DNA of 64,000 bases from Haloarcula amylovorans (GCF_004681185.1 NZ_SRIF01000006.1:62001-126000), one strand, 5' to 3'. Shown: positions 52,274 through 62,089, counted from the first letter of the stretch. Numbers and translations are program-made. The notes: generated from the sequence alone by a model not told the origin.

Positions 52274-53974
52274 ATGACACAATACAATTCACAGCTCACG
52301 ACCGAATCGACACAACGTACAGACATCGACAGACAGTGGTGGAAAGAAGCTGTCACCTATCAAATCTACCCGCGCAGTTTCAACGACAGCGACGGTGACG
52401 GCGTCGGCGACATTCCGGGGATAACAGAGAAGGTCGACTACCTCGACGATCTTGGCGTCGACGTTGTCTGGCTCTGTCCCGTCTACGAGTCGCCCAACGC
52501 CGACAACGGGTACGACATCAGTGACTACCGGGCAATTATGGACGAGTTCGGGACGATGGCCGACTGGGAGGAGCTACTGGCGGAACTGCACGCACGTGAC
52601 ATCCGCCTCATCATGGACCTGGTCGTCAACCACACCTCCAAACAGCATGAATGGTTCCAGCAGTCCCGGCGCCGCGAGGGTGAGTTCGAGGACTATTATC
52701 ACTGGGTTGATGGCACTCCCGACGAGCCGCCGAACAACTGGGAGTCCATCTTCGGAGGGCCTGCCTGGACGTACGACGAGGAACGCGGCCAGTGGTACCT
52801 CCATCTCTTTGACCCCGGACAGCCCGACCTGAACTGGCGCAATCCTGATGTCCGCGAGGCCATCACCGATATGGTTACGTGGTGGCTCGAGAAGGGCATC
52901 GACGGCTTCCGCCTCGACGCCATCGACCATCTCTCGAAGTCTGACGGTTACCCGTCTGGAGATCCTGACGCGCCGATCGTCGGCATCGAACACTTCAGCC
53001 ACGGTCCTCACCTCCGAGAGTATCTCAGCGAGCTCGCAGCAGCCTTCGAGGGGTACGACACCCTGACGGTCGGTGAGATGGGTGGTGCCGACATCGACCA
53101 GGTCGACGACTACACCGGCGAGGACAGCTTGGACACGATCTTCCAGTTCGAGCACATGGGTGTCGACACCGGGCCTGACGGCCCGTGGGACCCGGAACAG
53201 TTCGGAGAATGGGAACTCAGCGAGCTTAAAAAGCTCATCAGCCAGCAACAGAACGAGATTGACTGGCCGACACTGTTTTTCGGGAACCACGATCAGCCTC
53301 GACCCGTATCCCGATTTGGCGAAGAAGGCTGTCACGCCGAGAGCGCGACGCTCATCGCGACCTTGCTGTTGACACTTCAGGGGACCCCTTATATTTATCA
53401 AGGCGAGGAAATCGGCATGACCAACAACGAATTCGACGGTCTTGCGGAGATAGACGACCCGATGACCGTCGGCGTGGTCGAGGACCTCATCGCCGATGGA
53501 GCCGTCAACTCTTACGAGGAGGTTCGCGACCTCGTCAACTACCAGAGCCGCGACCACGCTCGTACGCCCATGCAGTGGAACGAAAGTGAGAACGCCAACT
53601 TCACCGACGAGGACCCTTGGTTCGACGTTAACGACAACTACGACGAGATCAACGTCGAGGCATTGCGGTCCGATACTGACTCAATCTGGTACCACTATCA
53701 GGACCTGATTGAACTCCGCCACGAGGAGGACGCACTCGTTTACGGGGACTACGAGCTACTGCTGCCTGACCACGACCAGTTCTACGCCTACAAGCGGACG
53801 CTCGACGACGAGCGGTTCTTGATTGTTCTCAACTGGTCGGGCGAATCAGCGACATTTGACGCTGATATTCAGGCCACAGATTCCGAGAAGGTGATCAGCA
53901 ACTACTCTGACTCACCGACCATCCCGTCCGGTGAAACGTTCCGACCGTACGAAGCAGTCGTCTATCGCTGTTAA
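52274..53974 (+). CDS. GH13 alpha-glucosidase, predicted maltase type
   Basis: 566 residues, clearly a paralogue of the preceding gene: WWKEAVTYQIYPRSFNDSDG, DLVVNHTS, GIDGFRLDAIDHLS (nucleophile D215), LTVGEMGG (acid/base E268), FFGNHDQPR (D340). Here the nucleophile is followed by Ala216, the state found in alpha-1,4-specific maltases. The C-terminal beta domain ends RPYEAVVYRC. No signal peptide. With the first enzyme it would degrade imported branched maltooligosaccharides to glucose inside the cell. Confidence 0.92.
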   Translation: MTQYNSQLTTESTQRTDIDRQWWKEAVTYQIYPRSFNDSDGDGVGDIPGITEKVDYLDDLGVDVVWLCPVYESPNADNGYDISDYRAIMDEFGTMADWEELLAELHARDIRLIMDLVVNHTSKQHEWFQQSRRREGEFEDYYHWVDGTPDEPPNNWESIFGGPAWTYDEERGQWYLHLFDPGQPDLNWRNPDVREAITDMVTWWLEKGIDGFRLDAIDHLSKSDGYPSGDPDAPIVGIEHFSHGPHLREYLSELAAAFEGYDTLTVGEMGGADIDQVDDYTGEDSLDTIFQFEHMGVDTGPDGPWDPEQFGEWELSELKKLISQQQNEIDWPTLFFGNHDQPRPVSRFGEEGCHAESATLIATLLLTLQGTPYIYQGEEIGMTNNEFDGLAEIDDPMTVGVVEDLIADGAVNSYEEVRDLVNYQSRDHARTPMQWNESENANFTDEDPWFDVNDNYDEINVEALRSDTDSIWYHYQDLIELRHEEDALVYGDYELLLPDHDQFYAYKRTLDDERFLIVLNWSGESATFDADIQATDSEKVISNYSDSPTIPSGETFRPYEAVVYRC

Positions 53975-54057
53975 ACGACGTCTCTGCTTTCTCGCTCATC
54001 GACAGTGACTACAACTCCGGACTCCCGGCGAGCTGTCTTCCAGCGCGTTGCTCAGAA

Positions 54058-54420
54058 GTCGACGCCGGGGGTGCTCTCGCCGATCTGTCTCGGATCGTGG
54101 CCCGACGCGAACCCCACCTTTCGATCACCACGACTGACCTGCCGGAGGTAACTGAACTGGCCCGCGAGCGCATCGAGGCCGAGGGTCTTGAGGATCGGAT
54201 CGACGCCGTTAGCAGCGACTACAATGAGGTGCCCATCCCCGACGCGGATCTCGTAACAGCGAGTCTGATACTCCATTAGGAGAATCTGGAGACGAAGAAG
54301 GCGCTCATGGAGAAATTCTACGACGCCGTCAACCCGGGAGGAACCTTCATCGCCATCGATCACATCATCGACGACGAACGCCGGGTAAATACCATGGGCC
54401 TGATTTTGGCGCTGCTGAAT
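54058..54420 (+). pseudogene. Methyltransferase fragment
   Basis: Plus-strand frame reads VDAGGALADLSRIVARR, ITTTDLPEVTELARERIEAE, DRIDAVSSDYNEVPIPDADL and TASLILH, then a TAG at 54277, then MEKFYDAVNPGGTFIAIDH. This is the middle of a SAM-dependent O-methyltransferase-like fold (D-loop TTDLPEV, post-II motif, NPGGTF). The glycine-rich motif I start, the N-terminal domain and the C-terminus are missing, an internal stop is present, and the 3' end runs into a 27-bp palindrome. Confidence 0.7.
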
Positions 54421-54439
54421 ACAGGGTGCGCATTCAGCA
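54413..54439. repeat. 27-bp palindromic element
   Basis: Arms TGCTGAATA and CATTCAGCA around AC-AGGGTGCG. One of eight related 27-bp units, mainly in the 54-62 kb island. Confidence 0.7.
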
Positions 54440-54526
54440 ACAGACTTCGATCGGCATTCTCCTAGACAGGTGCTAACTCTTAACAGGGCTATCCACGAAT
54501 ACCCGATAAGAGAGGGCACTATCGTG

Positions 54527-55870
54527 ACCTTAGCATCCGTTCCAGAGTACGACCCGGGGCAAATCGCTCGTAATACCGGGTTTGCCATCGTCGTTGGGGC
54601 GGGAATGGCTGGACTGATGACGGCCCGCGTGCTGGCAGATTCGTTCGAGCGAGTAACGCTCATCGAGAAAGATGCTCTCAGGGACTCCCCCGTGAGCCGG
54701 AAAGGTACCCCGCAGGCAAACCACATTCACAATCTCCACGAAGCCGGTCGACAAACCCTCGAAGATTTATTCCCCGGTTTCAGCGAGGAGTTGCTCGCTG
54801 CCGGAGGAAACCGAATCGAAATCAACCGTGACTCCCGCGTGTTCATTGAGGAGGATGTGCTGGCCCACGGACCGGCTCAACTACCGATGTATTGTGCCAG
54901 TCGGCCGCTCTTCGAACTGGTCACGCGGCGGCGGGTCGACGACATCGAAAACGTCTCGCTCAAGGATAACTGCCAGTTCGTCGATTACCTCGCCGGGGGG
55001 ACAGCGGATGTCGAGGGAGTAACGATCCGTCAGGACGGGCGCACAGAAGATATCCCTGCGAATCTGGTCGTCGATGCAACTGGACGGACCTCCCGAACCC
55101 CGGACTGGCTGGCAGACCACGACTATCCGATGCCCACAGTCGACAAGGTTCACATTGACGTGGCATACAGCACTGCGTTCGTCAACCGACCTACGGATGA
55201 ACAACAAACGTGTGTTGTTCTTCCGAATCCCCCGCGCAAACGCGGCGGTGGCATGTTCCCGGTCGAAAACGGCCGGTGGATGATGACGCTCTTCGGGGTC
55301 CATGGGGAACACGCCCCACCGGAGCCTGAGGGGTTCACTGACTTCGCAGCCAGCTTGCCGATTGCTGATTTCGAGCGCGTTATCGACGAACACGGGCTGG
55401 TGAGTGAAACGATCGAGCAATACCCGTTTCCCTCAAACAGGCGGATCAGGTACGAGGAGATCGACCGCTTTCCCGACGGGTTGCTCGTGATCGGTGACGG
55501 AATCGCCAGTTTCAATCCAATCTACGGTCAAGGGATGTCGGTCGCCGCCCTTGAGGCCATCCAGCTCCATCACACCCTCGCAGCGGGCAGAAGTGACGAT
55601 GTAGCCCACCGATTCTTCCAACGAGCCACAACGGTTGTTGACGATGCGTGGATGCTTGCGGTCGGCTCTGATTTCCAATTCGAACAGACGACCGGGCCGA
55701 AACCCACCGGAACGGATCTAATCAACAGGTATCTCTCGCGGCTGCTCCGGACAGCCCGGACCGACGGGAAGGTCGCCGATGCCTTCAATCGGGTTATCAT
55801 CATGGAGGAGCGGCCGACCTTGTTGTTTCGTCCAGGCATCTTGTGGAGAGTCCTCACGCCGAGTTTCTGA
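54527..55870 (+). CDS. FAD-dependent monooxygenase/oxidoreductase
   Basis: About 447 residues from a GTG. N-terminal dinucleotide fold: FAIVVGAGMAGLMTARVLAD followed by RVTLIEKD. A middle block reads LVVDATGRTSRTPDWL and the second FAD motif reads GLLVIGDGIASFNPIYGQGM. This is the plan of aromatic hydroxylases and geranylgeranyl-reductase/halogenase-like flavoproteins. The substrate is unknown. The frame opens at 54470, but upstream codons show no family pattern and the GTG at 54527 gives a normal N-terminus. Neighbours (methyltransferase remnant, hydrolase, methyltransferase, SnoaL) suggest a small-molecule modifying island. Confidence 0.85.
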   Translation, partial: TLASVPEYDPGQIARNTGFAIVVGAGMAGLMTARVLADSFERVTLIEKDALRDSPVSRKGTPQANHIHNLHEAGRQTLEDLFPGFSEELLAAGGNRIEINRDSRVFIEEDVLAHGPAQLPMYCASRPLFELVTRRRVDDIENVSLKDNCQFVDYLAGGTADVEGVTIRQDGRTEDIPANLVVDATGRTSRTPDWLADHDYPMPTVDKVHIDVAYSTAFVNRPTDEQQTCVVLPNPPRKRGGGMFPVENGRWMMTLFGVHGEHAPPEPEGFTDFAASLPIADFERVIDEHGLVSETIEQYPFPSNRRIRYEEIDRFPDGLLVIGDGIASFNPIYGQGMSVAALEAIQLHHTLAAGRSDDVAHRFFQRATTVVDDAWMLAVGSDFQFEQTTGPKPTGTDLINRYLSRLLRTARTDGKVADAFNRVIIMEERPTLLFRPGILWRVLTPSF

Positions 55871-55966
55871 ATCACGTGCTGAAACCGCTCTCTGTATCGG
55901 TCACGCTGCTTCTGACAGAGAATGGGCAGTCGATCGAACCCGTGCAAGGTACAGCGCACGTATATA

Positions 55967-56764
55967 TCAAAGTGAGTCGACGAAATCGCTCAGGACCTGA
56001 TTGAACCGCTCAGGTTCCTCGATCGTGATACAGTGGCCGCTTTCCTCGAACAATTCAAAGCTGCTGTCCGGGACGACTTCGGCGACGTACTTTACGGAAG
56101 CAACGCTTCGCCACTTCTCGTCCGCCCCGGCGCACACTAACATCGGAACGTCGATATCAGGAAGAACATCCGGTGGTTCACGCAGAACATCAGCAAAGAT
56201 CGCAGTCTTGATCGGGGGCGGGGTATGCGATGCCTCGTCGAACATCATCTTTTTGAGTTCCTCAGCCGAAGGATCTTTGAGTAGTAATTCGTTCTGCCGT
56301 TCGGTGAGGCTCAGATGGTCGGTCTGGATATCGACGAAGACACCGCTGAGTTCCTCCAGCCCCATTCGTCCAAATTCGTAGTCCTCCTGCTGGAATGGGG
56401 ACGGTTCACTATCGACATTAACCAAACCTCGCACCCGTTCGGTTCCAAACTGATCAACAAACTCCCACGCGACGCCCGCGCCCATCGACCAGCCGACCAT
56501 GATGACGTCGTCCAGATCAAGGTGGAGGAGGAATTCGTGTACATCGCTCGCGTATTGGCGGACGGTGTGGCCGTGCTCTGTTTTCTCTGACCGACCGTGG
56601 CCTCTGAAATCGAGGGCGACTGTCCGATATTTATCTGACAGGGCCGTGAGTTGTGGTTCGAAATATCTGAGTCCAGCCCACGCTCCATGGAGGAAGAGGA
56701 TCGGTTGCCCCTCTCCGTAGTCCTCATAATAGAGGGCGGCTCCGTTGCATTGGGTCACTGCCAT
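55967..56764 (-). CDS. Alpha/beta-fold hydrolase
   Basis: 265 residues. Oxyanion strand LFLHGAWAG, nucleophile elbow GWSMG (Ser near residue 93), acid in PMLVCAGADEKW and catalytic His in EESGHCITIE near the end. Length and cap-domain size match esterases, epoxide hydrolases and haloperoxidase-like enzymes. It is convergent with the FAD enzyme gene (97 bp apart) and its 5' side borders a MITE. Substrate unknown. Confidence 0.88.
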   Translation of the reverse strand: MAVTQCNGAALYYEDYGEGQPILFLHGAWAGLRYFEPQLTALSDKYRTVALDFRGHGRSEKTEHGHTVRQYASDVHEFLLHLDLDDVIMVGWSMGAGVAWEFVDQFGTERVRGLVNVDSEPSPFQQEDYEFGRMGLEELSGVFVDIQTDHLSLTERQNELLLKDPSAEELKKMMFDEASHTPPPIKTAIFADVLREPPDVLPDIDVPMLVCAGADEKWRSVASVKYVAEVVPDSSFELFEESGHCITIEEPERFNQVLSDFVDSL

Positions 56765-56801
56765 AGCTTCATGCTACGGGTCCTATCTGGATAACCGTTC
56801 G

Positions 56802-57067
56802 CTGCCGAGTAAGGCTCTGTATTCAGCATGTCCGTTCTGAGGGAGATGAGGTATGTACGTTTCCGGTCGCTTGGCTACTAGCAGTATTCAGGTGTGGTGA
56901 GGAGACAGCCAGACAGGGACTCTGCGGGAAACGGCGTTCCTTATTCAGAAACTACTAGTAGATGCACCAATTGCGAGAACCGACAGACTGCAGCCGTCTA
57001 ACTTGACTGAATTTACCAAATGTTGAAGTTATCTGGGGACTGCTGAATACAGCGCGCATATTCAGCA
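56802..57067. mobile_element. MITE 1 (about 266 bp)
   Basis: Bounded by 27-bp units at 56802-56828 (right arm TATTCAGCA; left arm worn) and 57041-57067 (TGCTGAATA / TATTCAGCA). Internal blocks CTACTAGCAGTATTCAGGTG and GCGGGAAACGGCGTTC are shared with MITE 3, and AACTACTAGTAG with MITE 2. No coding capacity. The right unit supplies the stop codon of the adjacent histidine kinase gene. Confidence 0.7.
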
Positions 57068-59758
57068 GTCGGTGAATTCGACACTGGTGACCTCAAACCG
57101 GGCACCACCAAATTGGCTGTCGGTCACATTGATGTTCCACCCATGCGCGTCAGCGATCTCCTGCACGATCTTGAGTCCGAATCCAGTTCCATCCTCGTTC
57201 GTCGAATATCCAGCCTCGAATATTCGTTCACGTTCGTCTTCAGGGGAGCCGGGACCGTCATCGGCGACGTAGAATCCTCGCTCAGCATCTAATTCCCCGA
57301 CATCGACGGTTACATCACCCTCGCTGTGCTCGACTGCGTTCCGCAGCAAGTTCTCGAAGAGTTGCTTCAGCCGGCTCTCGTCAGCGCGGATCGTTCGGTG
57401 GATTTCGATGGTAAGTGCCGCGCCGTTCGTTTCGACGTTCTGCCAGCATCCACGAATAATGTCGCCCAAATCGACAGATTCCGGCTCGCTAACTCGTTCC
57501 CCTTCACGAGCGAGGGCGAGCAAGTCATCGATCAACGAGAGACTTCGCTCAACTGCGTTGGCCGCATCGTCTAGATGGTCACTCTCGTGCTCCTCCGATG
57601 CCAGTTCGAGTCGGCCCTGTGCGACGTTTAGTGGATTCCTCAAATCGTGACTAACAACGCTACTAAACTGCTCTAGCCGCTCATTCTGCCGGTGCAGCGC
57701 ATTCTCATGCTGCTTGCGGGCCGTCACATCCCGATAGAGCCAGAGGATTGCGTTCCCGTCCGGGAGCGAGTACGGAATATAGTCGCGCTTGACTATCCGT
57801 CCGTCTGCGAGTTCGAACTCTTCATTCTGAACCAGATCGCATTCCTCGACTCGCTGTTCAGTCTTGTATAAGAATTCGTCAGGGTCCGCGAACAGGTCCT
57901 TCACCTCTCGTGCGGTTGCTCTACAGTCGCGTCCAACTAAACCGTCCGCCGAAACGGGGAGATCCAAAACGGCAGACAGCCTGTCGTTGGCCATGAGTAC
58001 CTCTCGATTTGCATCCTCGACGAGAACACCCATCGGGAGGTTCTCTACGATTGTCCGCAATACTGTATTCGCTGCTTCCAGTTCCTGTTGATTCTCCTTC
58101 TCGTCTGTGATTTCCGTGATGAATCCCTCCAGCGCCTCAACCTCCCCGTTCTCCGAACCAACTCCCTGACCGCGTTCTCGAACCCACTTGGTGTCTCCCT
58201 GTTTTGTACGGATGCGGTACGTGAGATCGAACGTCGTTCCAGTTTCGAGTGCGTTCTGCACAGCGTTCCAGACATCTTCGCGGTCGTCCGAGTGGATAAT
58301 CTCATCGCCGAAGATCGCACCCTTGCTTTCGATTTCCTCCTCCAGATAACCAGTTAATTCCTCGACCTCGCCTCTGACGTTTTCCATCGGCCATCCCTGT
58401 TCATTCTGACATCGGTAGACCATCCCGGGCAAATTGTCAAGAAGAGTCTCTAACCGCCGTTCACGTTCCTTTCGCTGCGTGATATCACGCCCGATTCCGA
58501 TAAGCCCGATTAGGTCGCCGTCTATGTCGGTAAGCCGTGAGCCGGTGAACTCGTACGGAATCCGTTCGCCGTCCGCTGTCAAAAAACGTGACTCGACGGT
58601 TACGCCTCCTGTCGTCAGCGTTTCGTCGATTGCCTCAGCGATCGTTGCTTGCTCGTCACTCGGGAAGAAATCAGTCGCTTGCATGTCCGCGATTTCGTCA
58701 TCATCATAGCCGGTGACTTCTGAGAGTTCAGAATTCCATCGCTTGAGAGTCCCATCCGTTCCAACCACGTAAAACGTGTCGTTGAGTGTGTCCAAAGCCT
58801 GGTCAATGAACTCTCGTTGTTCACGAAGATTCGATTGGGTCTCCAGCGAGTAGAACGCGTGCGCAATGTTGTCTCCAAGCTCAATGAGTAATTCTCTTTC
58901 AGCGTCATCGAATGCATAGGAGCGATTTGCGTAGACGACGAGTTCACCGTACAGTGTTTCCTCGTGTTTGAGGGGAAGAGCGGCGACCGCTCGATATCCG
59001 CGCTTTATCGCTTCCTCTCGCCATGGTTCGAACTCCGGGTCGTCGTCGATGTTCTGTGAGATCGCAATACGGCCTTCACGGATTGCTGTGCCACCAGGGC
59101 CCTGACCAGTGGGCGACTCATCAGCAGTAACCGTGATTGTATCGAGATACCTGTCTTCGATACCGGCTGCTGCCCGTGGTTCGATTCGTTTCGTGTCGGG
59201 ATCGACTCCGCCGATCCAGGCGAACAAGTAAGGGTCTGAATCGCTGATGATCTCGCAGATCTCGGCTTCCACATCTGCTCGGGATTCCGCCCGGACGAGT
59301 GCCTGGTTGATCTCGTTGACCAGGTTGCGGATACGATCGAGGTTCGTGGCGCGTTGCTGTGCCCGGTACTGCTCAACAGCGTTCTGTATACGATTCGTGA
59401 GGACGTTGTATTGGGTTGTTCCAGATTCCTTTTGGAGATAGTCGGTAGCTCCAGCCGTGATCGCGTCACTGGCTACCTCCTCTGACCCCTTTCCAGTATA
59501 CAAAATAAACGGGAGGCATGGATGGTCCTCCCGGACCGTTTCGAGGAACTCAATCCCATTCTGGCCGGGCATATCATAATCGCTGACGATACAACTGTAA
59601 TCGTTCTCAGTTAATTTTTCCCGGCCCACACTCGGGCTTGTTGCTGTATCTACCTTGATCTCCTTAGCCTCTTGTTCCAAGAAGTCAGAAACCATCTCGG
59701 CGAATCCTGGTTCATCGTCAACGTGAAGGACCGAGATTACTTCAGGGGCTTCACTCAT
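57062..59758 (-). CDS. Hybrid sensor histidine kinase: REC, GAF, three PAS, HisKA, HATPase
   Basis: 898 residues, no membrane helix, so cytoplasmic. Receiver at 7-125 (LHVDDEPGFAEMV; D60 in VSDYDM), GAF ~145-310, PAS domains ~325-440, 445-565 and 570-680, HisKA with SSVVSHDLRNPLNVAQGRL (phospho-His704) and HATPase with NLLRNAVEH (N box), YVADDGPGSP (G1) and GTGFGLKIVQEI (G2). The third PAS holds a GRDC motif but not a LOV signature. The receiver and GAF resemble those of the LOV regulator at 34182-37181. The last codons (FTDC-stop) run into MITE 1, so the natural C-terminus may be slightly altered. Signal and partner unknown. Confidence 0.92.
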   Translation of the reverse strand: MSEAPEVISVLHVDDEPGFAEMVSDFLEQEAKEIKVDTATSPSVGREKLTENDYSCIVSDYDMPGQNGIEFLETVREDHPCLPFILYTGKGSEEVASDAITAGATDYLQKESGTTQYNVLTNRIQNAVEQYRAQQRATNLDRIRNLVNEINQALVRAESRADVEAEICEIISDSDPYLFAWIGGVDPDTKRIEPRAAAGIEDRYLDTITVTADESPTGQGPGGTAIREGRIAISQNIDDDPEFEPWREEAIKRGYRAVAALPLKHEETLYGELVVYANRSYAFDDAERELLIELGDNIAHAFYSLETQSNLREQREFIDQALDTLNDTFYVVGTDGTLKRWNSELSEVTGYDDDEIADMQATDFFPSDEQATIAEAIDETLTTGGVTVESRFLTADGERIPYEFTGSRLTDIDGDLIGLIGIGRDITQRKERERRLETLLDNLPGMVYRCQNEQGWPMENVRGEVEELTGYLEEEIESKGAIFGDEIIHSDDREDVWNAVQNALETGTTFDLTYRIRTKQGDTKWVRERGQGVGSENGEVEALEGFITEITDEKENQQELEAANTVLRTIVENLPMGVLVEDANREVLMANDRLSAVLDLPVSADGLVGRDCRATAREVKDLFADPDEFLYKTEQRVEECDLVQNEEFELADGRIVKRDYIPYSLPDGNAILWLYRDVTARKQHENALHRQNERLEQFSSVVSHDLRNPLNVAQGRLELASEEHESDHLDDAANAVERSLSLIDDLLALAREGERVSEPESVDLGDIIRGCWQNVETNGAALTIEIHRTIRADESRLKQLFENLLRNAVEHSEGDVTVDVGELDAERGFYVADDGPGSPEDERERIFEAGYSTNEDGTGFGLKIVQEIADAHGWNINVTDSQFGGARFEVTSVEFTDC

Positions 59759-59874
59759 AGGATCTCATCTGATTGCAAATAGTGTACGGTGAATTCATAT
59801 AATACCGTCGCCCACCTACAGACAGAGAGCAGCAGATAATTCAGCGACAAGGTGAAGAAGAAACGAATTCGCCG

Positions 59875-60144
59875 TGCTGACAACATCCTCTCTATTCAGC
59901 ACGCGGTTTCTGACAGCATCACGGAAGATCCCTGGATTCTCATTCCAAGCTAATAGCAGTTTCCGGATGTCATGACTGCACAACCTGAGAGACACTTTTG
60001 GCGGAGCGGCGTTTCACATTCAGGAACTACTAGTAGTCACAACGGTTGCAAAGATCGGCAGATGGCGTCCGACTGATTGTGTAGAACCCCACTATGTCTG
60101 ACATGGTTTTGGAGGTCTGCTGAATACAGCGCGCTCATTCACCA
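59875..60144. mobile_element. MITE 2 (about 270 bp)
   Basis: Left 27-bp unit at 59875-59901 (TGCTGA / TATTCAGCA), right unit at 60118-60144 (TGCTGAATA / worn TCATTCACC). Internal blocks GCTAATAGCAG, GGCGGAGCGGCGTTTC and AACTACTAGTAG align with MITEs 1 and 3. Fills most of the gap between the histidine kinase and methyltransferase genes. Confidence 0.7.
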
Positions 60145-60187
60145 AGGAACACGGAAAGGACCTCTAACGCCTCCTCGTGGGCCTTGG

Positions 60188-60985
60188 TCAGGCCCCCTCC
60201 GCTGGCTTTTCGGCCACGAAGAGATACTGATTGAAATTGAAAAAGAACTCCCCTTCCTCGGCCCGTTCGTGGAGGTCCTTGACCCACGCCTCGGCTTCTG
60301 CCTCGTCGATACCGCCCTGTTCGGTTACGAACTCCCGGATGGGTGGAATCATCGCCGCAGCGACCGCATCCTCGTTCAGTTCGGTCTCGAAGTGGACGTA
60401 CACATCCTGCTCGGTCACCTCGAAGTTCGCCCGCTCCAGTCGTGGCTTGAGCGTCCGTGCGAGCCGCGGATGCGGACAGTGGGTATCGAACGCCGAGATG
60501 ATTCGTTCCGAGCGTGCCTCATCGGCGGCGTGGAACGTCATCGTGCTCCAGTCCGAATCGAAGACGACAGCCCGTCCGCCGGGGCGGAGAGCACGATACA
60601 GCTCCCCGAATGCGGCGTCGAGGTCGGGGACGTATTCGTAGACCTGGACTGCTGTGGCCACGTCGAATGCCCCGTCTTCGAGGGGCAGGTCTGCGGCGTC
60701 GCCCTGCTCGAACGTTGCTTGTGGCTGGCCTGCACAGCGCTCGCGGGCGACCGTCAGCATCGGTTCCGCGGTGTCGATTCCGTGTACACGACCGGTTTCG
60801 CCAACGTCCTCCGCCAACCCTCGTGATTCGAATCCCGGCCCGGTCCCAATTGAAAGGACGTGTTCGCCCGGATCGAGCGCGAGTGCATTCCGGATCCGTC
60901 GGCGTCGTTCGGCCATCGATGCCGTGCGGTAGATCCGTTCCATCTCCGCTACCCACTCTTCGTCGAAGTCGATCCCCTCACTCAC
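60188..60985 (-). CDS. Class I SAM-dependent methyltransferase
   Basis: 265 residues. Motif I is HVLSIGTGPGFESRGLAED, motif II GRVHGIDTAEPML, then FEQGDAADLPLEDGAFDVAT (motif III/IV), ALRPGGRAVVFDSDW and a C-terminal cap ending FNFNQYLFVAEKP. It resembles small-molecule C- or O-methyltransferases of the UbiE/COQ5 type. Target unknown; the neighbourhood includes an FAD monooxygenase, a hydrolase and a SnoaL-like protein. Start chosen at the ATG at 60985. Confidence 0.9.
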   Translation of the reverse strand: MSEGIDFDEEWVAEMERIYRTASMAERRRRIRNALALDPGEHVLSIGTGPGFESRGLAEDVGETGRVHGIDTAEPMLTVARERCAGQPQATFEQGDAADLPLEDGAFDVATAVQVYEYVPDLDAAFGELYRALRPGGRAVVFDSDWSTMTFHAADEARSERIISAFDTHCPHPRLARTLKPRLERANFEVTEQDVYVHFETELNEDAVAAAMIPPIREFVTEQGGIDEAEAEAWVKDLHERAEEGEFFFNFNQYLFVAEKPAEGA

Positions 60986-61444
60986 GACGAATCACGGCAA
61001 GGCAGCCTCGTATTGTGTCCGTCCCACTCGTGTCGCTGTTCCCCATGAATGATGTTTGTTAACACTAAGCAAAAAACGCTCCTACGAAGTGGTTGAACCT
61101 ATCTTACCGATTTCGATGAATACAGTCTATTGACCGGGTTTAATTGCCGAGTAGCACGTGTGAGTCGGCCAGTCGTCATTGAAGCAGATACGAAATTGAT
61201 AATTAAGAGGATGTCAACCAGAAGCCACATTGGGATCGTTCCGCAACGGCTGTCGGTGAACCGCCTACTAGGTAGGACTGCCGACGTACCGCTGTCGGTT
61301 CTACCAGATTCGTTGATGTTCAAGGGTTCGTGCTAAATACAGGGCGCGAAAGCACCACTCACTTGGTCAATGGGTGGTCTGGCCGTTGTAGACGGCCCCT
61401 CGGTTGTATCCTTCATCTAAACGGAACTCGGGGTGAGGGGGCGC
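60986..61444. other. Intergenic with a worn 27-bp unit
   Basis: No gene seen. At 61331-61357 TGCTAAATAC followed by AGGGCGCG and AAAGCACCA is a decayed 27-bp unit. The first ~100 bp should contain the methyltransferase promoter. Confidence 0.45.
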
Positions 61445-61987
61445 TCACCCTGAGCGGATGTTCCGCACCAGTGCCCGGCCGAAGGTAACCGGATGCAAAA
61501 GCGGCGTCAGGACTTGCCCCATACCCTCCTCGGGGTCGTGGAAGACGCCCAACTGTCGGGCGAGCCCCGCACGGTCGTAGTAGACGCGCTCGCCGGCGAG
61601 TTTACCCTGGTCGTCGAAGGAGAACACTGAGCACGCATCAAATTCGACCTCCCGGCCGGTCCCCGGGAGCCCACGCAAATTCCCCTCGTGGGTCCCGCTC
61701 TGTGTGGTCTCCAGAATCACGTGATCGTCGGTCACGTGACGCTGGTGAATCTCGATGTGGAAGTCGGGGAGTGCCTGGAGCAACTCATCGTAGTAGGCAC
61801 GGACGCTGTCGCGGCCATCGTGGTGCTCGCCGACCGGTTCGTTATCGTACCACGCTCCCTCCCCGAACGTCGCCATGATCCCGTCGAGATCGTGTTGATT
61901 CTCCTGTCGGACGTGTTCTTCGACGATCGCCAGGCGCTCCTCACGCGGTGCTGGTGTCTCCTCTGCCCCCGAATCGTTCGCGGCCAT
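61445..61987 (-). CDS. SnoaL-like (NTF2 fold) protein
   Basis: 180 residues. An N-terminal helix (REERLAIVEEHVRQENQHDL) leads to DGIMATFGEGAWYD, then a GRDSVRAYYDELLQALPDFH block, followed by strands VTDDHVILETTQSGTHEG and GREVEFDACSVFSFDDQGKL with AGERVYYDRAGLARQLG. This is the SnoaL/ester-cyclase pattern: a cone-shaped fold that cyclises, hydrates or isomerises small molecules, or is non-catalytic. It lies in the same orientation as the methyltransferase gene. Confidence 0.85.
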   Translation of the reverse strand: MAANDSGAEETPAPREERLAIVEEHVRQENQHDLDGIMATFGEGAWYDNEPVGEHHDGRDSVRAYYDELLQALPDFHIEIHQRHVTDDHVILETTQSGTHEGNLRGLPGTGREVEFDACSVFSFDDQGKLAGERVYYDRAGLARQLGVFHDPEEGMGQVLTPLLHPVTFGRALVRNIRSG

Positions 61988-62089
61988 AATCCTTCACGTT
62001 CGATAATGATTATTTGGAGGGGCATAGTAGTGCGGGAAGATGACGATGAACTAGACTCGGTCACTGCCGGAAAAGCACATCTGATATAC

